A DNA stretch of 64,000 bases from Rhipicephalus microplus (GCF_043290135.1 NC_134710.1:277470776-277534775), one strand, 5' to 3'. Positions 36,136-46,387 are shown, counted from the first letter of the stretch. Translations and numbers: made by a program. The notes: generated from the sequence alone by a model not told the origin.

Positions 36136-39100
36136 TTAATTAGAAAAATGTATCTTTTCCTTGGCAACCAGCAAACATGACTGAGAACACACGAATACTT
36201 TTTTGTCCAAGTTAGCTGCTAAAGAGCCGAGACAAGCTCCGTGAAATCCTCTTGAACAACTTGCACAAGTAATGTCCGATACTACCCCACTATATTGTGG
36301 TTGCCGGCAGACACAATGTAACTTGTAAATACTATCTCTTGGCTGTACGCGAGCAGCCATGGAGTTTATGAGGGGAAAGTCTTCGATCATACCATTCTGT
36401 ATGCATTGCAGCAAATGTTTGCGTAGCATAACTTGGTTAAGGTTCAAAGTTTCTGGTTTTCTGCCTGACGCTATATAATACATGTTCGCAATTGCAAACA
36501 AGCCACAGTCAAGTGTGTTGCACTGGTTTTGTGCCTTCATTGTTTGAATGGTTAATGTTGGCGATTGTAATTTTAGAATATGACAGATTTGCCTAACAGC
36601 GTCAGGAGGGGTATCTTGATCAATTGAATCATATATGAAGACTGTGTTTTTGTCCGCACCAACATTTGTTACTGTAAGCCAATGATTGGGGTTCTGAACA
36701 TGCAAGATTTGAACGAAAGGGCCTTTGATTTGAGTGAATTGTAAACATCGGCCCAGTAAGACATCTTGAAAGCCGACACAAGTAGGATACTTTTTCTGAA
36801 TTAAATACTGTGCGACATTGATTACGCTATCTGATATGGAGGTGCCCTGTACCAGAACATTTAAATCTGCATCTGAAAGAGAATACCGTTTGTAGACATT
36901 TAGCATGTCTACTTTAACAGTTGCAAGGCCTACCTTTTTTACTTGATTTGGGAAAAATTTACGCTTGACAGCTCTCACTTTTTGTGGCCGCCCCCTTCTT
37001 GCTTTAACCAAAGGTACCACAAGTTTTGTACTGTTAGAATGCCCAAGATAACTTGTGGCAGTAGTTTGTGCTAACTGAGCTGGTGCAGCCTTTATGGCTG
37101 CTGAAGTTTGGTTACGAGGAAATGTGGTTAAATTTCTGAAGAAAGCCTCGCAGGACGAAAGTTTTTCCATTAACTCCTTCTCACCACAATTAGATAATAC
37201 GTTAGCCACGGTTTTTGACATTTCGCAAAGACTCCTATAGGCATAAATATACTTCTCTTGTGCAGTGTCAAGCTTCACGTAGGGTGGTGACTGAATGCTG
37301 CTTGTTACCACTGGTGTGGCACTAGTGGTTGTGCAGCTGTCACTCAGGAAATGATCCTTGCACCACCTGTCTGGTATGCAAGCCTTGTCGAAAAGATCTT
37401 GCTTAGTAAAGTCACGCACTGCTAAAATATGTGCACAAGGCAGAGTGTACTGGTTATAAAAAGCACATGTGCAAGAAGCCAAGCACAATGAAACACTGTA
37501 CTGTGATCTTGGTGAAACTACAACATAAGAATTAGGAGTGGAAGTGACTTGATAACTTACATTTTTAAACTTCTCATACTGCTCTAGTACTTTACTTGTA
37601 GCCTCAGAAGTGCAATTACGGGACAATTCTAGCTGAAATGGGTCATTGAAATCATTTATGTTTAGGTTCAGCTTCATTTCTTTAAGCTTAGAGAACTGTA
37701 GAGATAAAGAATCATTATCAATGTAACCTACCAATGCTTCTATTGCTTGAACCAAATGCATGCTTGAAGAGAGATAATTTTTAATCTTTTGATTGTGGCA
37801 CTCAATGCGATTATTAGTATTATTACCAAATGTAGGAAGGGCTTGCCGATATGCATGTACCCACATTTCCTTACACAAGTGCCAGTTATGCATATAGTAA
37901 GAAATGAAATCTGTGCAAGTCATAGCTTGGAGGTTAGCAAGCTTATCGAAGTAGTCTTGCTCAGTGGGGGAATAAACTAAGCTTTTTAAGAGAGGAAGCA
38001 ACTGATCACGTTGCTGTCTAGCTTTTTCATTAACCTTTTGCTGGAAACAATGCAACACATGCCACGTACACAAAAGTATGTTAGAATTAGGAAGAATATT
38101 GGTTAAAATGCGCAGTTCATTGAGATCTTTATCAATCATCACTACTTTGCAAGCAGACACAACAAATGGGTTGAAATCTACAAACTTTGTGAACATGGGC
38201 TCAACAATTTCAGTCGTCTCATTTCGTAAGAAGGCATAACACACAGGTCTCCCACGACCACGACCATCTTGAACTAATATAGAGTAAAGAATATAACCCT
38301 CAATATTCACTTTATACGTTCCATCAATAAATAGAATCTCTGGATACTTTTCCAAAATCTCACGCATGTGCGTTGTTTGAAGAAGTATGAATTGCAGGTT
38401 ATTATTTTGATTCATTTCATAGTGAATAACCCAGTCTGGATTATTTTTTAGCAAGGTCTCTACCTTCTCTAAAACCATTTCACCATGAGCCTGCTCATTG
38501 CGGATAGGAATAGAAAATCGTTGCTTGTAATTATTAATGTCCTTTGTAGTTAACTTCTTACCAGTTTTTTGCTCGACCAAGTTTTTAAAATCCTTTGCGC
38601 CAATATTACATTTAGCTAAGTCAAAGAATTCTTCTTTTTCTCCATGATTCAGGAGCCTCTTCTGAGGATACAAATCATAATATTCTGTGGGATGGTTATG
38701 CTTAGCTTGTAGTTTAGTTATCTTGTAGTGCAGAGTAGGCGATTTACATAGGCTTACCGATACTGTCATTTCACAGCCAGTACCATTGTAAGCTTGCTTT
38801 GGTCGCTTTCCTATCCCCCTGGGCTTTATTGTGCGACCGTGAATGCAGCTATATTTAATCCTAATATACTCGAAGTCCTTATCTTCTGATGTGAATGGAC
38901 TTTTATTACTCTTATTTATCATGACTACATGCCTGCCCTCCCTGCACCACTCATCAAAGCTTTTCTTAAAAGAAGGAAAGTTATCAAATGTTGCATTTAA
39001 ATAAACTTTGCTACCCCCACCATATAGTGTATTTACTGGGTTATTGAGGACAGTTGGGTTGGCACCAGTGTTTACACAAATAGCCTGGGCATCAGGGCTG

Positions 39101-40695
39101 GCAGGCCTGCTTCTGGATGTCAAAGCAGCCTCACAATACTTGTACTGCACAGCTGCAGTGCACCCAGCTTCCATAGGGTCACCAGCCTCTGTGCCAGGAT
39201 CGCGCTCAATTCGCATGCAATCCCGAGTCAGTGCTGGTAGATGGCTTTTGCAGACAGAAACCTCGTTCACAGCGTCATTCGTGACAGATTCACAGTGAGT
39301 CGCGGAACTAACTGAGCAATCTTTCAACTGCTTGCTAGGAACACGCTGCACCTTTTTAAAACTATCACGAATGACGTTGTGCGAGACACTGGCTCGTCCT
39401 TCAGGCTTTCTACCACAGACAGCGGAAGAAGCAGACTGAATCTGTTTCTGGCTCACAACTGCTGTCATAGGTGAAGTGGACCTGATGGACTTGGCAGCTG
39501 TCACAGCAAGAACTTTGCCTTCACTGTCTGCACACAGTTTAGAGCTCTGTTCTTGCTTGTGCAGTGCCGCAGCCTTCCGCCGGCTCTTCTTTGACTGCAC
39601 CAGTTTCCACTCACTGTCGCCACACTGGCCGACAGCCTGTGGCACAGCTGCTTTTCCAGCACTGGCCTCCTCTTCCCCCACAGAAGAGCGCACAAGAGCA
39701 CTCTCATGCTCCTGCGAGGCTCTCCTTATTTTCCTGTCACAAGTGGTGCTTGCACCTCGACTAGGGATCATTGGCTGAATAGGCCTCTCCCCAGTGTTTC
39801 CCTTGCATGGTACACTTGTGCCATGGAAAATGGGGGAAGGCAGGCTGTCCCAGGTCCACCAAGCCTTGCTTCCCTTGCAGCGAACGCGGACACCGCCAAC
39901 GAGCGTAAAGCCAATACCATGAATGGTACTGGCCAGTTGGTCAGTCTCGTGTCTCTGCATGAGAGCACTGCTGGTTTTCCAGACAGGAGCTGGTGCAGCG
40001 GAAGGTCCACCTACTGCTGGAGAATATTGAACTGCATGCATACCAAGTGCTGGAAAATCTACTTCCAAGTTGATGGAAAAGTGCTCCTGCCGAGCCCACC
40101 CACTCCATGCAGATGCCTTGGACTCCTTGTAGGACTGTTGGATGTGTCTCCTCTCTAGATGGGTGGACAAGGCACAGGCCTCACGGTGCAGGAAGTCTGC
40201 CAGCACCTCGTTGCCAAGCCGGCTGGGGTGGACACCATCCCTGCTCAGGAATCCAGGCCAGCTGTCCACAAGACTATCCAGGATAGTGAAGCCCCTCTCC
40301 AGGCAAAGCTGTGCGAGTGCGGCATTCACATTCCTGTAGTGGTCATTCAAATGACAAACATCACAAAACTGTTCTTCCCCTTGGCGGTACCGATTCTGCC
40401 CCCGAGGAAGAATGGCAGAAAAAGCTACATGCAACGTGGGATTGCTTTCGATGATTCCCTGAGCGAGCTGGCGATATTTGTCCATGCACATGTTGACACT
40501 GTCAACAGTGTTGTTTGTGCCAACATGTACAATGACAATATCAAAACTGGCCAGCTTGTCAGCAATCATTGAGAGCAAGTGCTCAATCCTTATTCCTCTG
40601 TGTGCGGCAACGCTAACAGACAAGCCACGGCGCGATGGGAAATACTGGTCGACGTATTTCACCATTGAATCGCCCGCTACTAACACACGCGTCAT
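36136..40695 (-). CDS. SGNH hydrolase-MULE transposase-SWIM-Ulp1-PHD fusion protein (complete)
   Basis: One uninterrupted minus-strand frame of about 1519 residues. I take ATG 40695 as the start because a GTG three codons upstream is the only earlier candidate and the hydrolase begins right after. Domains: SGNH/GDSL hydrolase 1-165 (GDS at 8-10, GTNN at 59-62, DGVH at 153-156); a polar linker; a FAR1/FLYWCH-like zinc region with a final HNH around 580-690; a MULE DDE core with likely acidic residues near 791, 855 and 965; SWIM finger near 1075-1089; AT-hook near 1235; Ulp1-like protease with His 1338, Asp 1356, Gln 1391, Cys 1397; PHD finger 1461-1507. By family, MULE cores cut and join DNA, and Ulp1 proteases cleave SUMO or similar. 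The roles here are inferred. No terminal inverted repeats around the gene were found, so it could be a domesticated gene or part of a larger element. Confidence 0.9.
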   Translation of the reverse strand: MTRVLVAGDSMVKYVDQYFPSRRGLSVSVAAHRGIRIEHLLSMIADKLASFDIVIVHVGTNNTVDSVNMCMDKYRQLAQGIIESNPTLHVAFSAILPRGQNRYRQGEEQFCDVCHLNDHYRNVNAALAQLCLERGFTILDSLVDSWPGFLSRDGVHPSRLGNEVLADFLHREACALSTHLERRHIQQSYKESKASAWSGWARQEHFSINLEVDFPALGMHAVQYSPAVGGPSAAPAPVWKTSSALMQRHETDQLASTIHGIGFTLVGGVRVRCKGSKAWWTWDSLPSPIFHGTSVPCKGNTGERPIQPMIPSRGASTTCDRKIRRASQEHESALVRSSVGEEEASAGKAAVPQAVGQCGDSEWKLVQSKKSRRKAAALHKQEQSSKLCADSEGKVLAVTAAKSIRSTSPMTAVVSQKQIQSASSAVCGRKPEGRASVSHNVIRDSFKKVQRVPSKQLKDCSVSSATHCESVTNDAVNEVSVCKSHLPALTRDCMRIERDPGTEAGDPMEAGCTAAVQYKYCEAALTSRSRPASPDAQAICVNTGANPTVLNNPVNTLYGGGSKVYLNATFDNFPSFKKSFDEWCREGRHVVMINKSNKSPFTSEDKDFEYIRIKYSCIHGRTIKPRGIGKRPKQAYNGTGCEMTVSVSLCKSPTLHYKITKLQAKHNHPTEYYDLYPQKRLLNHGEKEEFFDLAKCNIGAKDFKNLVEQKTGKKLTTKDINNYKQRFSIPIRNEQAHGEMVLEKVETLLKNNPDWVIHYEMNQNNNLQFILLQTTHMREILEKYPEILFIDGTYKVNIEGYILYSILVQDGRGRGRPVCYAFLRNETTEIVEPMFTKFVDFNPFVVSACKVVMIDKDLNELRILTNILPNSNILLCTWHVLHCFQQKVNEKARQQRDQLLPLLKSLVYSPTEQDYFDKLANLQAMTCTDFISYYMHNWHLCKEMWVHAYRQALPTFGNNTNNRIECHNQKIKNYLSSSMHLVQAIEALVGYIDNDSLSLQFSKLKEMKLNLNINDFNDPFQLELSRNCTSEATSKVLEQYEKFKNVSYQVTSTPNSYVVVSPRSQYSVSLCLASCTCAFYNQYTLPCAHILAVRDFTKQDLFDKACIPDRWCKDHFLSDSCTTTSATPVVTSSIQSPPYVKLDTAQEKYIYAYRSLCEMSKTVANVLSNCGEKELMEKLSSCEAFFRNLTTFPRNQTSAAIKAAPAQLAQTTATSYLGHSNSTKLVVPLVKARRGRPQKVRAVKRKFFPNQVKKVGLATVKVDMLNVYKRYSLSDADLNVLVQGTSISDSVINVAQYLIQKKYPTCVGFQDVLLGRCLQFTQIKGPFVQILHVQNPNHWLTVTNVGADKNTVFIYDSIDQDTPPDAVRQICHILKLQSPTLTIQTMKAQNQCNTLDCGLFAIANMYYIASGRKPETLNLNQVMLRKHLLQCIQNGMIEDFPLINSMAARVQPRDSIYKLHCVCRQPQYSGVVSDITCASCSRGFHGACLGSLAANLDKKVFVCSQSCLLVAKEKIHFSN

Positions 40696-41157
40696 GTTGC
40701 GCACACTTTCAATTCAGAATTACACCACGAAAAAAAAAGGAACAAGAAAGTGAATATTTAATCTAAAACACGGCTGTCAACTACGCAAATGCACTACGAC
40801 ACAGATACGAAGCACGTTAAAACGGATGACCAAAGAAAGGGCCACGCACAGATACTGCTAAATCAGCCTATACGCGAAAAACCACAAAAATACGTATTGG
40901 GATGGATATAAACAACGTTAGTAAATATAAAATAGCAGTGAAAATAAGCGGTTGAGCTTAGATAAAGATGATGTTCGAGGCTTGCGAATATGTAGCAGAA
41001 CAAGGCCTGTAGACAGCTCGCAGAAGCAGCAACCAGTCGTACTCCAGCAGCAGCAGTAGCAAGTGAGCGTCTGCTGGCCAGCTGAGCCACGTTCCGATTC
41101 GGTAAATTCGAACAACGCGCTAAATCGGAAACGACGTATGTCATGACAATTTTTGTG
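40696..41157. other. 5' region upstream of the complete MULE-type gene
   Basis: About 460 bp between the start codon and the GC-rich hairpin, presumably the 5' untranslated region if the promoter lies in the hairpin. It includes a GCAGCAGCAGTAG run near 41045. No open frame or element is recognised. Confidence 0.4.
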
Positions 41158-41333
41158 ACGTCACTTCCGTGCGGCGCAGTAGTCGTCTCTGTGTGGGGAT
41201 GGCTGGAGCGCCGCGCGGCGCAGCAGCCATTGCCTTGATTATAACTGTTTTTTTTTGGCAGAGACTGCTGCGCCGCGCGGCGCACGAGCCACCCCCACAC
41301 AGAAACGGCTCCTGCGCCGCATGGAAGGGACGT
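41158..41333. repeat. GC-rich inverted repeat with CRE/ETS-like motifs
   Basis: Two 69-bp arms (41158-41226 and 41265-41333) are complementary with about ten mismatches around a 38-bp AT-rich loop. Each arm contains CTGTGTGGGG and a GCGCCGCGCGGCGCAGCAG core. The left outer end reads TGACGTCACTTCCG (41156-41169), a CRE next to an ETS-type site as found in many housekeeping promoters. It lies about 460 bp upstream of the divergently placed MULE-type gene. It could be that gene's promoter, a small foldback MITE, or both. Confidence 0.6.
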
Positions 41334-41510
41334 GATGCATTTTCTGGTTAGGCGCTTTGTTTCAATTGTCGGGAATGTCTAGCAGTACGTCTAGACATAA
41401 CGATAAAAGCCATTAAAATTACGTCCAAACAAAAAAGTGAACAAAAATGTTAGTTAGGTTTAGCGTGACAACAATACAAAACCAGCTTGTTTGTTATCTC
41501 AAACCAATCG
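41334..41510. other. Flank of the tRNA-like target site
   Basis: AT-rich sequence without features. It ends in CCAATCG directly before the 5' copy of the tRNA-like start, and so represents the original upstream flank of that sequence. Confidence 0.5.
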
Positions 41511-41527
41511 GCAGTTGTGGCGTAGTT
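41511..41527 (+). repeat. Target-site duplication, 5' copy (tRNA-like A-box segment)
   Basis: GCAGTTGTGGCGTAGTT occurs here, directly before the LINE, and again at 46304-46320 directly after the LINE's A-rich end. It is the first 17 bases of the tRNA-like sequence. Confidence 0.92.
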
Positions 41528-41564
41528 CATTCTGCTTCTGGTCACCGACGCGTGCGGACGCAGG

Positions 41565-42722
41565 ATGGCAGGCTCGTCAAGAGCTGTTACAGCGGCCGAC
41601 GCTGGCCGTGGTTTCTCGTGCACATCACTTCCCAAGGACTACCGTTTAATTCTGCCACCACTGCCCACAGGAGAAGGACTCAGACGCACGTTGGTTCTGC
41701 ACTGCGACATCGCAGCGCGTCCGTACGGGATTAATGACTTCCGAAAGCCGCTCAAGGAACTAGGCATCATTCAAGAGGTAAGCGGCATAGGAGCCTATCA
41801 GATGTCACACGTCTGGCTTCTTAACATGAAGACAGATGAAGCCAAGAAGACACTTCTGGACGCTGGCCTACTCTCCGTAAAAGACCGGCCCTGCGTCGTC
41901 GTTGACCCAGAAAGGCAAGAGGTGCGTCTCAAGTTGCATTGGGTAGCCTTTGACGTCAACGCAGAGACTGTACGGCGTGCTTTCCGGCAGTACGGTGAAG
42001 TGAAAGAAGTTATCAGCGACAAGTGGAGAGACGAAGACTTCGAAGGAGTTGAGTCAACCACAAGATTCGTTCGGCTACTACTTAAAGAAGGCGTTACTAC
42101 GGATCGCATGCCCCACCAGATGCGTCTCGGGAGCGGCATGGCACTGGTGGTCGTGCCAGGAAGAGCGCCGCTGTGCCTGCGTTGCCGGAACACGGGACAC
42201 ATTCGTCGCGACTGCAGGGTGCCCAGGTGCGCTGGTTGTCGCGCTTTTGGGCATGAGCAGGCGGACTGTACTCGTTCCTATGCCAGTGCAGCAAGTCGAG
42301 CAACAAATGCCAACCACAGTGAATTGCTTATGGATGAAGAGAAAGCAGAGAGGGCCGCGGCGTCGAAGGCAGGAGTGGAGGCGTCTCATGCAGTGGCGAC
42401 CAGCGAGAGAAAGATGGAGACACCTAAGCAAGACACAGATGAAAATACGGTTATGGGCACTGCAACGCAACGGCGTTCGACTCAAATGAAAACCCAGCAC
42501 AAGGCTGAACCAGTCATCGGGTCCGACGCTACTTCGCACATGGATACAGTCGAAGCTACGCCAGTAAAGCGACGCCTAAATGAGGGAGACGCGGCGTCCC
42601 AGCAGCGTCTGACCCAGGAAGATCAAGGGCAGTGGCGAGTGGCTGGCTCCAAAAAGTCTCGGGGTGCTGGCCGCCTGCGTTCGTCGTCGCTTTCACGCGG
42701 CGGCGACGGGACGACGCCTTGA
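41565..42722 (+). CDS. LINE ORF1 RNA-binding protein (RRM plus two zinc knuckles)
   Basis: Intact 385-residue frame with ATG 41565 just after the short leader. Residues about 120-175 resemble an RRM (WVAFDVNAETVRRAFRQYGE). Two CCHC knuckles follow: C204-C207-H212-C217 and C222-C225-H230-C235. The C-terminal 150 residues are charged and probably disordered, ending in a basic SRGGDGTTP tail. By family, ORF1 proteins coat the element RNA and act as chaperones during target-primed reverse transcription. It is 68 bp upstream of ORF2. Confidence 0.85.
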   Translation: MAGSSRAVTAADAGRGFSCTSLPKDYRLILPPLPTGEGLRRTLVLHCDIAARPYGINDFRKPLKELGIIQEVSGIGAYQMSHVWLLNMKTDEAKKTLLDAGLLSVKDRPCVVVDPERQEVRLKLHWVAFDVNAETVRRAFRQYGEVKEVISDKWRDEDFEGVESTTRFVRLLLKEGVTTDRMPHQMRLGSGMALVVVPGRAPLCLRCRNTGHIRRDCRVPRCAGCRAFGHEQADCTRSYASAASRATNANHSELLMDEEKAERAAASKAGVEASHAVATSERKMETPKQDTDENTVMGTATQRRSTQMKTQHKAEPVIGSDATSHMDTVEATPVKRRLNEGDAASQQRLTQEDQGQWRVAGSKKSRGAGRLRSSSLSRGGDGTTP

Positions 42723-42790
42723 GCGTCGGCCGCACAGTGGTTTAGGTGTTGGTAAGGTAAGCGTCTTTCGCTCGGCTTTCTCTCATCACG

Positions 42791-45700
42791 ATGGCGACGA
42801 TTAGATTGGCGACGCTAAATGTACGTGGGCTTTCTGCCAAACGGCGGCAAAACCAGCTTTACCACCTGATTATAGAACAAGATCTGGACATCGTCGCTGT
42901 ACAGGAAACTAAAGTAGAGAGTGAAGAGCACGCTGAGCGAATGGTGCAGCCTTTCACGAGACTGTTTGATGTATGCGTTTGTCACGCGGTGGGTACATCT
43001 GCAGGTTGCCTCTTGTTAATTCGGCAGAGCCTTAATGCGAAAGTGGAGTCTGTAACTACCTGCGAGGCAGGTCGTTTTATTATATGTGATTTATCCCTAC
43101 CAAGGGAAAAATGGAGAGTAATCTGTGTGTACGCACCCACTTTGATTCAAGATAGAAAGGAGTTTTTTGAAAAACTTGATGTGTATTTGAAATGTGAACG
43201 TAAACTAATTTTGGCCGGGAATTTCAACTGCGTTTGTTCGCGTATAGATAAATCAAGATCCAGGCCATACAGAGATTTAAGCACTGCCGTTCTAATCGAT
43301 ATGGTGGCGAAAGCTCAGCTAGAGGACGTGGGTGAATGTCTTTGCAGTGGAAAAGGGGTTATGTTTACCCACTTTCAGAGATCAAGCCATGCTAGACTTG
43401 ACAGAGTATATGTGTCTTCCGAAATCATTCCTTCGTGCCATGATTACAGAGTTACACCTGTTACGTTTAGTGATCATTGTTTGGTTTCATTCTCAATGGG
43501 TAAACATTAAAGGAATAACAAACATTTCTCTTGGGATCTCTGCAAATTTAATGTAAAGCTACTAAAGGATGAAGAGTTTAATTGGATTTTTCTAGAGGGC
43601 ATAGAAGACTTAGCAAATAGCACACTTGAATCCTGGGGACATAAGTGGCAGATATTTAAACAGACCATTAAACTGAAAGCACTTGAGAGAGCCAGTATCC
43701 TGAGACATGCTGAAAAAGAACTTGAAGTGCGCTTGCGTGAAAACTTGCAACAGTTAGCAGCGGATGAATGTACTCAGGCCGGAACATTTTCAGAGGAGAC
43801 AAACTTAACTAAGCAGAAGCTAGAGTTGATAGACCAAGAACGTTATCGTGGAGCATTGATTCGAGCTCGAGCAGAAAACTTGGTAGCGGGAGAAACGCCA
43901 ACAAAACGAGCTCTTGGAGCTGAGAAGAGACATGCCTGTAAGAATGAAATAAGAGAAATAGAATATAAAGGAACAAGGTGCCATACGAAAGAAGCAATAT
44001 CCGGTGCTTTTTTCGAATATTACAAAGAGTTATTCACACCAACCAGTGTACACGCAGAACGTTTCAATAGCGATTTCATTTCATTAATGCCAAGACTTGA
44101 TGATGAAAGAAAGGAAATTTTAGAATTGCCTATAACAGAGAGAGAAGTTGAAAAAGCAATTGATAAATTAAACAATGGTAAGTCTCCAGGACCAGATGGC
44201 CTTAGTGCTGCAGTGTACAAGGAATTCAAACACGTAGTTTCACCTATTTTGAGGGAGGTATTTAACGAGGCTTTTAAGTGTAAACAACTTCCACCATCGT
44301 TTTTGTCAGCCCACATGGTCTTAATACCTAAAACAGAAGATCCCGCGAAGTTAATAAGTGTTACTGCATATAGACCAATTATCCTAACTAATGTTGACTA
44401 TAAAATATTGATAAAAATATTGGCCAGAAGACTCCAGACAGTTATGACAAAACTGATTGGGCCCCACCAAACTTGTGGCATAAAGGGAAGAAAAATAATG
44501 ACCAACATAAACATAGCACGATCAATCCTAGAAAGTTGTGACGCTATGCATCTCAATGTTGCCATGCTTCAAATAGACCTCGAAAAGGCATTTGATCGCG
44601 TGCCGCACGACGTGCTCCTTTCATTACTTGAGCACATTAACGTAGGGAGTTTGATTAGCGAAGGAGTGCGCATGGCTTACACTGGATGCACGACGAGATT
44701 GGTAGTAAATAAAACTGCGGGTGAGCGTATACCTGTGCTGCGGTCAGTGAGACAGGGGTGTCCACTATCGCCCCTGCTTTTTGCTATTTTTATTGAACCT
44801 TTCTGTTTAAGTGTAATTAATAACCCTGCAATAAGCGGCTTTAAATTGCATGAAGCTGAGGTTAGCCCCCTTGCATACGCAGACGACATTGCAGTTTTCT
44901 GTACAAATTATGAGAGTATAATGCATGCTGTAAATGCCGTGAAAACTTTTTGCCAGGCGAGTGGTAGTGCCGTGAACTGGGATAAGTGCCTTGGCTTCTG
45001 GCATGGGGAATGGGACGTCACGCCAAGAGTATTTCTAAACATTAAATGGCAGGAAACACCAGTGAAGTATTTAGGAGTGCCGCTGGAGTTCTATCATGAC
45101 AGTGAACCGTATTGGAAAAAAGAAACACAGGCATTGCGCAATGATGTAGAAAAATGGAAAGGTTGGGGTATTTCGATATTCGCACGGGCCACAACGTGCA
45201 ACTTGTTTCTGGTGAGCAAGCTGTGGTACGTAATGCAGGTTTTGCACTGCAGTAGAATAAATGTACTGAAAATACACAGAGTATTTGCAATTTTCATATG
45301 GAGCTCTGTATGGGAAAGATCAAGCCGCACAAACCTGTTCAGAAAAGTTAGAGATGGCGAGCTCGGATTAGTTCATTTGTACATAAGACAACTTGTCAAT
45401 CGTTTCCTTTTTCTGCGTGATGTAGATTACCCCTTTTTGAGAATTGTTATACAACTAAGGTTATCTAGAGTGCTGCCGGGATTTCTCGTATCATCATCAA
45501 ATATGCAAGGACCAATACAAGGGTATTTAAAAGAAGTTGTTTCGTCTTTCCGCTTTTTGTCAGTGAGATTTTCGTTAGAGTATCTGGCTGAAGTACCACG
45601 TAAAAAATTGTATAGAGACCTTGCCGATGTTTTACTGCCTGTTCCATTGTACCGACAGCTATATTGTGCAGGCCCAGGACAGGATGTTCTGAAACGTGTT

Positions 45701-46180
45701 AAAAGAATGCTTGTAGCGCCAGGGGTCAAAACTTTTTTCTTTAAATTACATACTGGTACCTTACCGGTTAAAACGTGGTTGCAGGATAAGGAAATATTCG
45801 TGCCATGGAGCACAAATTGCCACTTGTGTAATAAACCGGAAACAATTGAACACGTGTTTATAGATTGCTGGAGCGGGGTCTTTTTCTGGGACATACTGCA
45901 AAGAACCCTGAAAAAAGAATTACCGTTAAGTTCACATGGCATCCGTTTTCTTTCGGTTAAAAACGAGGCAGGTGTACCTTATGATCTTATCATGCTTCTG
46001 GGCCTGCAAAGTATATGGAAAACCCGATGTGCCTTTGAAAACGCGGATGTAGAAGTGCTAGCTGTGCGCCAATATTTTTGCAAATCTGTGTGCCATCTTC
46101 TTGAAATGCTGAAAAGCCAAGAGGATGTGCCAGACTGGATTGGGTGCATTGAGCGATTGTTACGAATGCCCAAGTATTGA
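42791..46180 (+). pseudogene. LINE ORF2: endonuclease and reverse transcriptase with one in-frame stop
   Basis: About 1130 codons in a single frame, broken only by TAA at 43508-43510, between the endonuclease and the reverse transcriptase. The endonuclease (42791-43507) has LNVRGLS, QETK and SDHCLV motifs. The usual GDFN reads GNFN, replacing a catalytic Asp. The RT (about 44180-45000) has NGKSPGPDGL, AYRPIILTNVDYKIL, QIDLEKAFDRV, RQGCPLSP and AYADDIAVF, so the YADD site is intact. The C-terminus carries a CHLCNKPETIEHVF...C finger. RT motif style points to the L1/Tx1 group. The stop and the Asn substitution suggest that this copy cannot move by itself. Confidence 0.87.
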
Positions 46181-46303
46181 TTAATAGTCAGCCAAGAACA
46201 GACGGTACCTCAATGAATTCTGTGGGTGTATTTTGTGACGCACTTGAATTTGGACCAATATGTAAAATGTGAACAGTCATGATATGCAAGGCAATAAAAA
46301 AAA

Positions 46304-46387
46304 GCAGTTGTGGCGTAGTTGGTTAAAGCAACACATGAACTGGTGAGGTCGGTGGTTCAAGTCCCATTGCAGTTATCGATACTTTTT
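46304..46387 (+). tRNA. tRNA-like gene remnant or SINE head with Pol III terminator, target of the LINE
   Basis: GCAGTTG is followed by an A-box-like TGGCGTAGTTGG, a B-box GGTTCAAGTCC at 46353-46363, and a T8 run at 46383-46390 that would act as a Pol III terminator. A CAC/GTG mini-stem surrounds a loop containing TGAA, compatible with a GAA anticodon. The acceptor and T stems pair poorly, so this is a pseudogene or tRNA-derived SINE rather than a working tRNA. The first 17 bases are duplicated on the far side of the LINE. Confidence 0.6.

Larger units (their letters stand above)
19292..38114 (-). repeat. Right arm of giant inverted repeat
   Basis: This is the reverse complement of 1-18451. 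It is slightly longer because it carries one more 193-bp tandem unit and a 241-bp segment absent from the left arm, partly offset by a shorter (TA)n tract. Base 38114 pairs with base 1. To the right the same gene continues to 40695, but its partner lies outside the window, so the outer end of the palindrome is not visible. Confidence 0.97.
41528..46303 (+). mobile_element. Full-length L1/Tx1-like LINE inserted in a tRNA-like sequence
   Basis: A 4.78-kb element bounded by a perfect 17-bp direct repeat. A 37-bp 5' leader is followed by ORF1 at 41565-42722, a 68-bp spacer, ORF2 at 42791-46180, and a 123-bp 3' UTR ending AATAAAAAAAA. The two-ORF layout, RRM and zinc knuckles in ORF1, and the APE endonuclease, RT and terminal CCHC-type motif in ORF2 fit the L1/Tx1 group. 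Confidence 0.88.

Noticed and set aside
36136..41333. Terminal inverted repeats of a MULE around the large gene
   Set aside because: I compared both flanks by eye and found no matching inverted ends. The GC hairpin upstream has no counterpart downstream within the window.
42049..42539. Alternative frames overlapping LINE ORF1
   Set aside because: GC-rich coding sequence gives long overlapping frames. The zinc knuckles and RRM are in the 41565 frame only.
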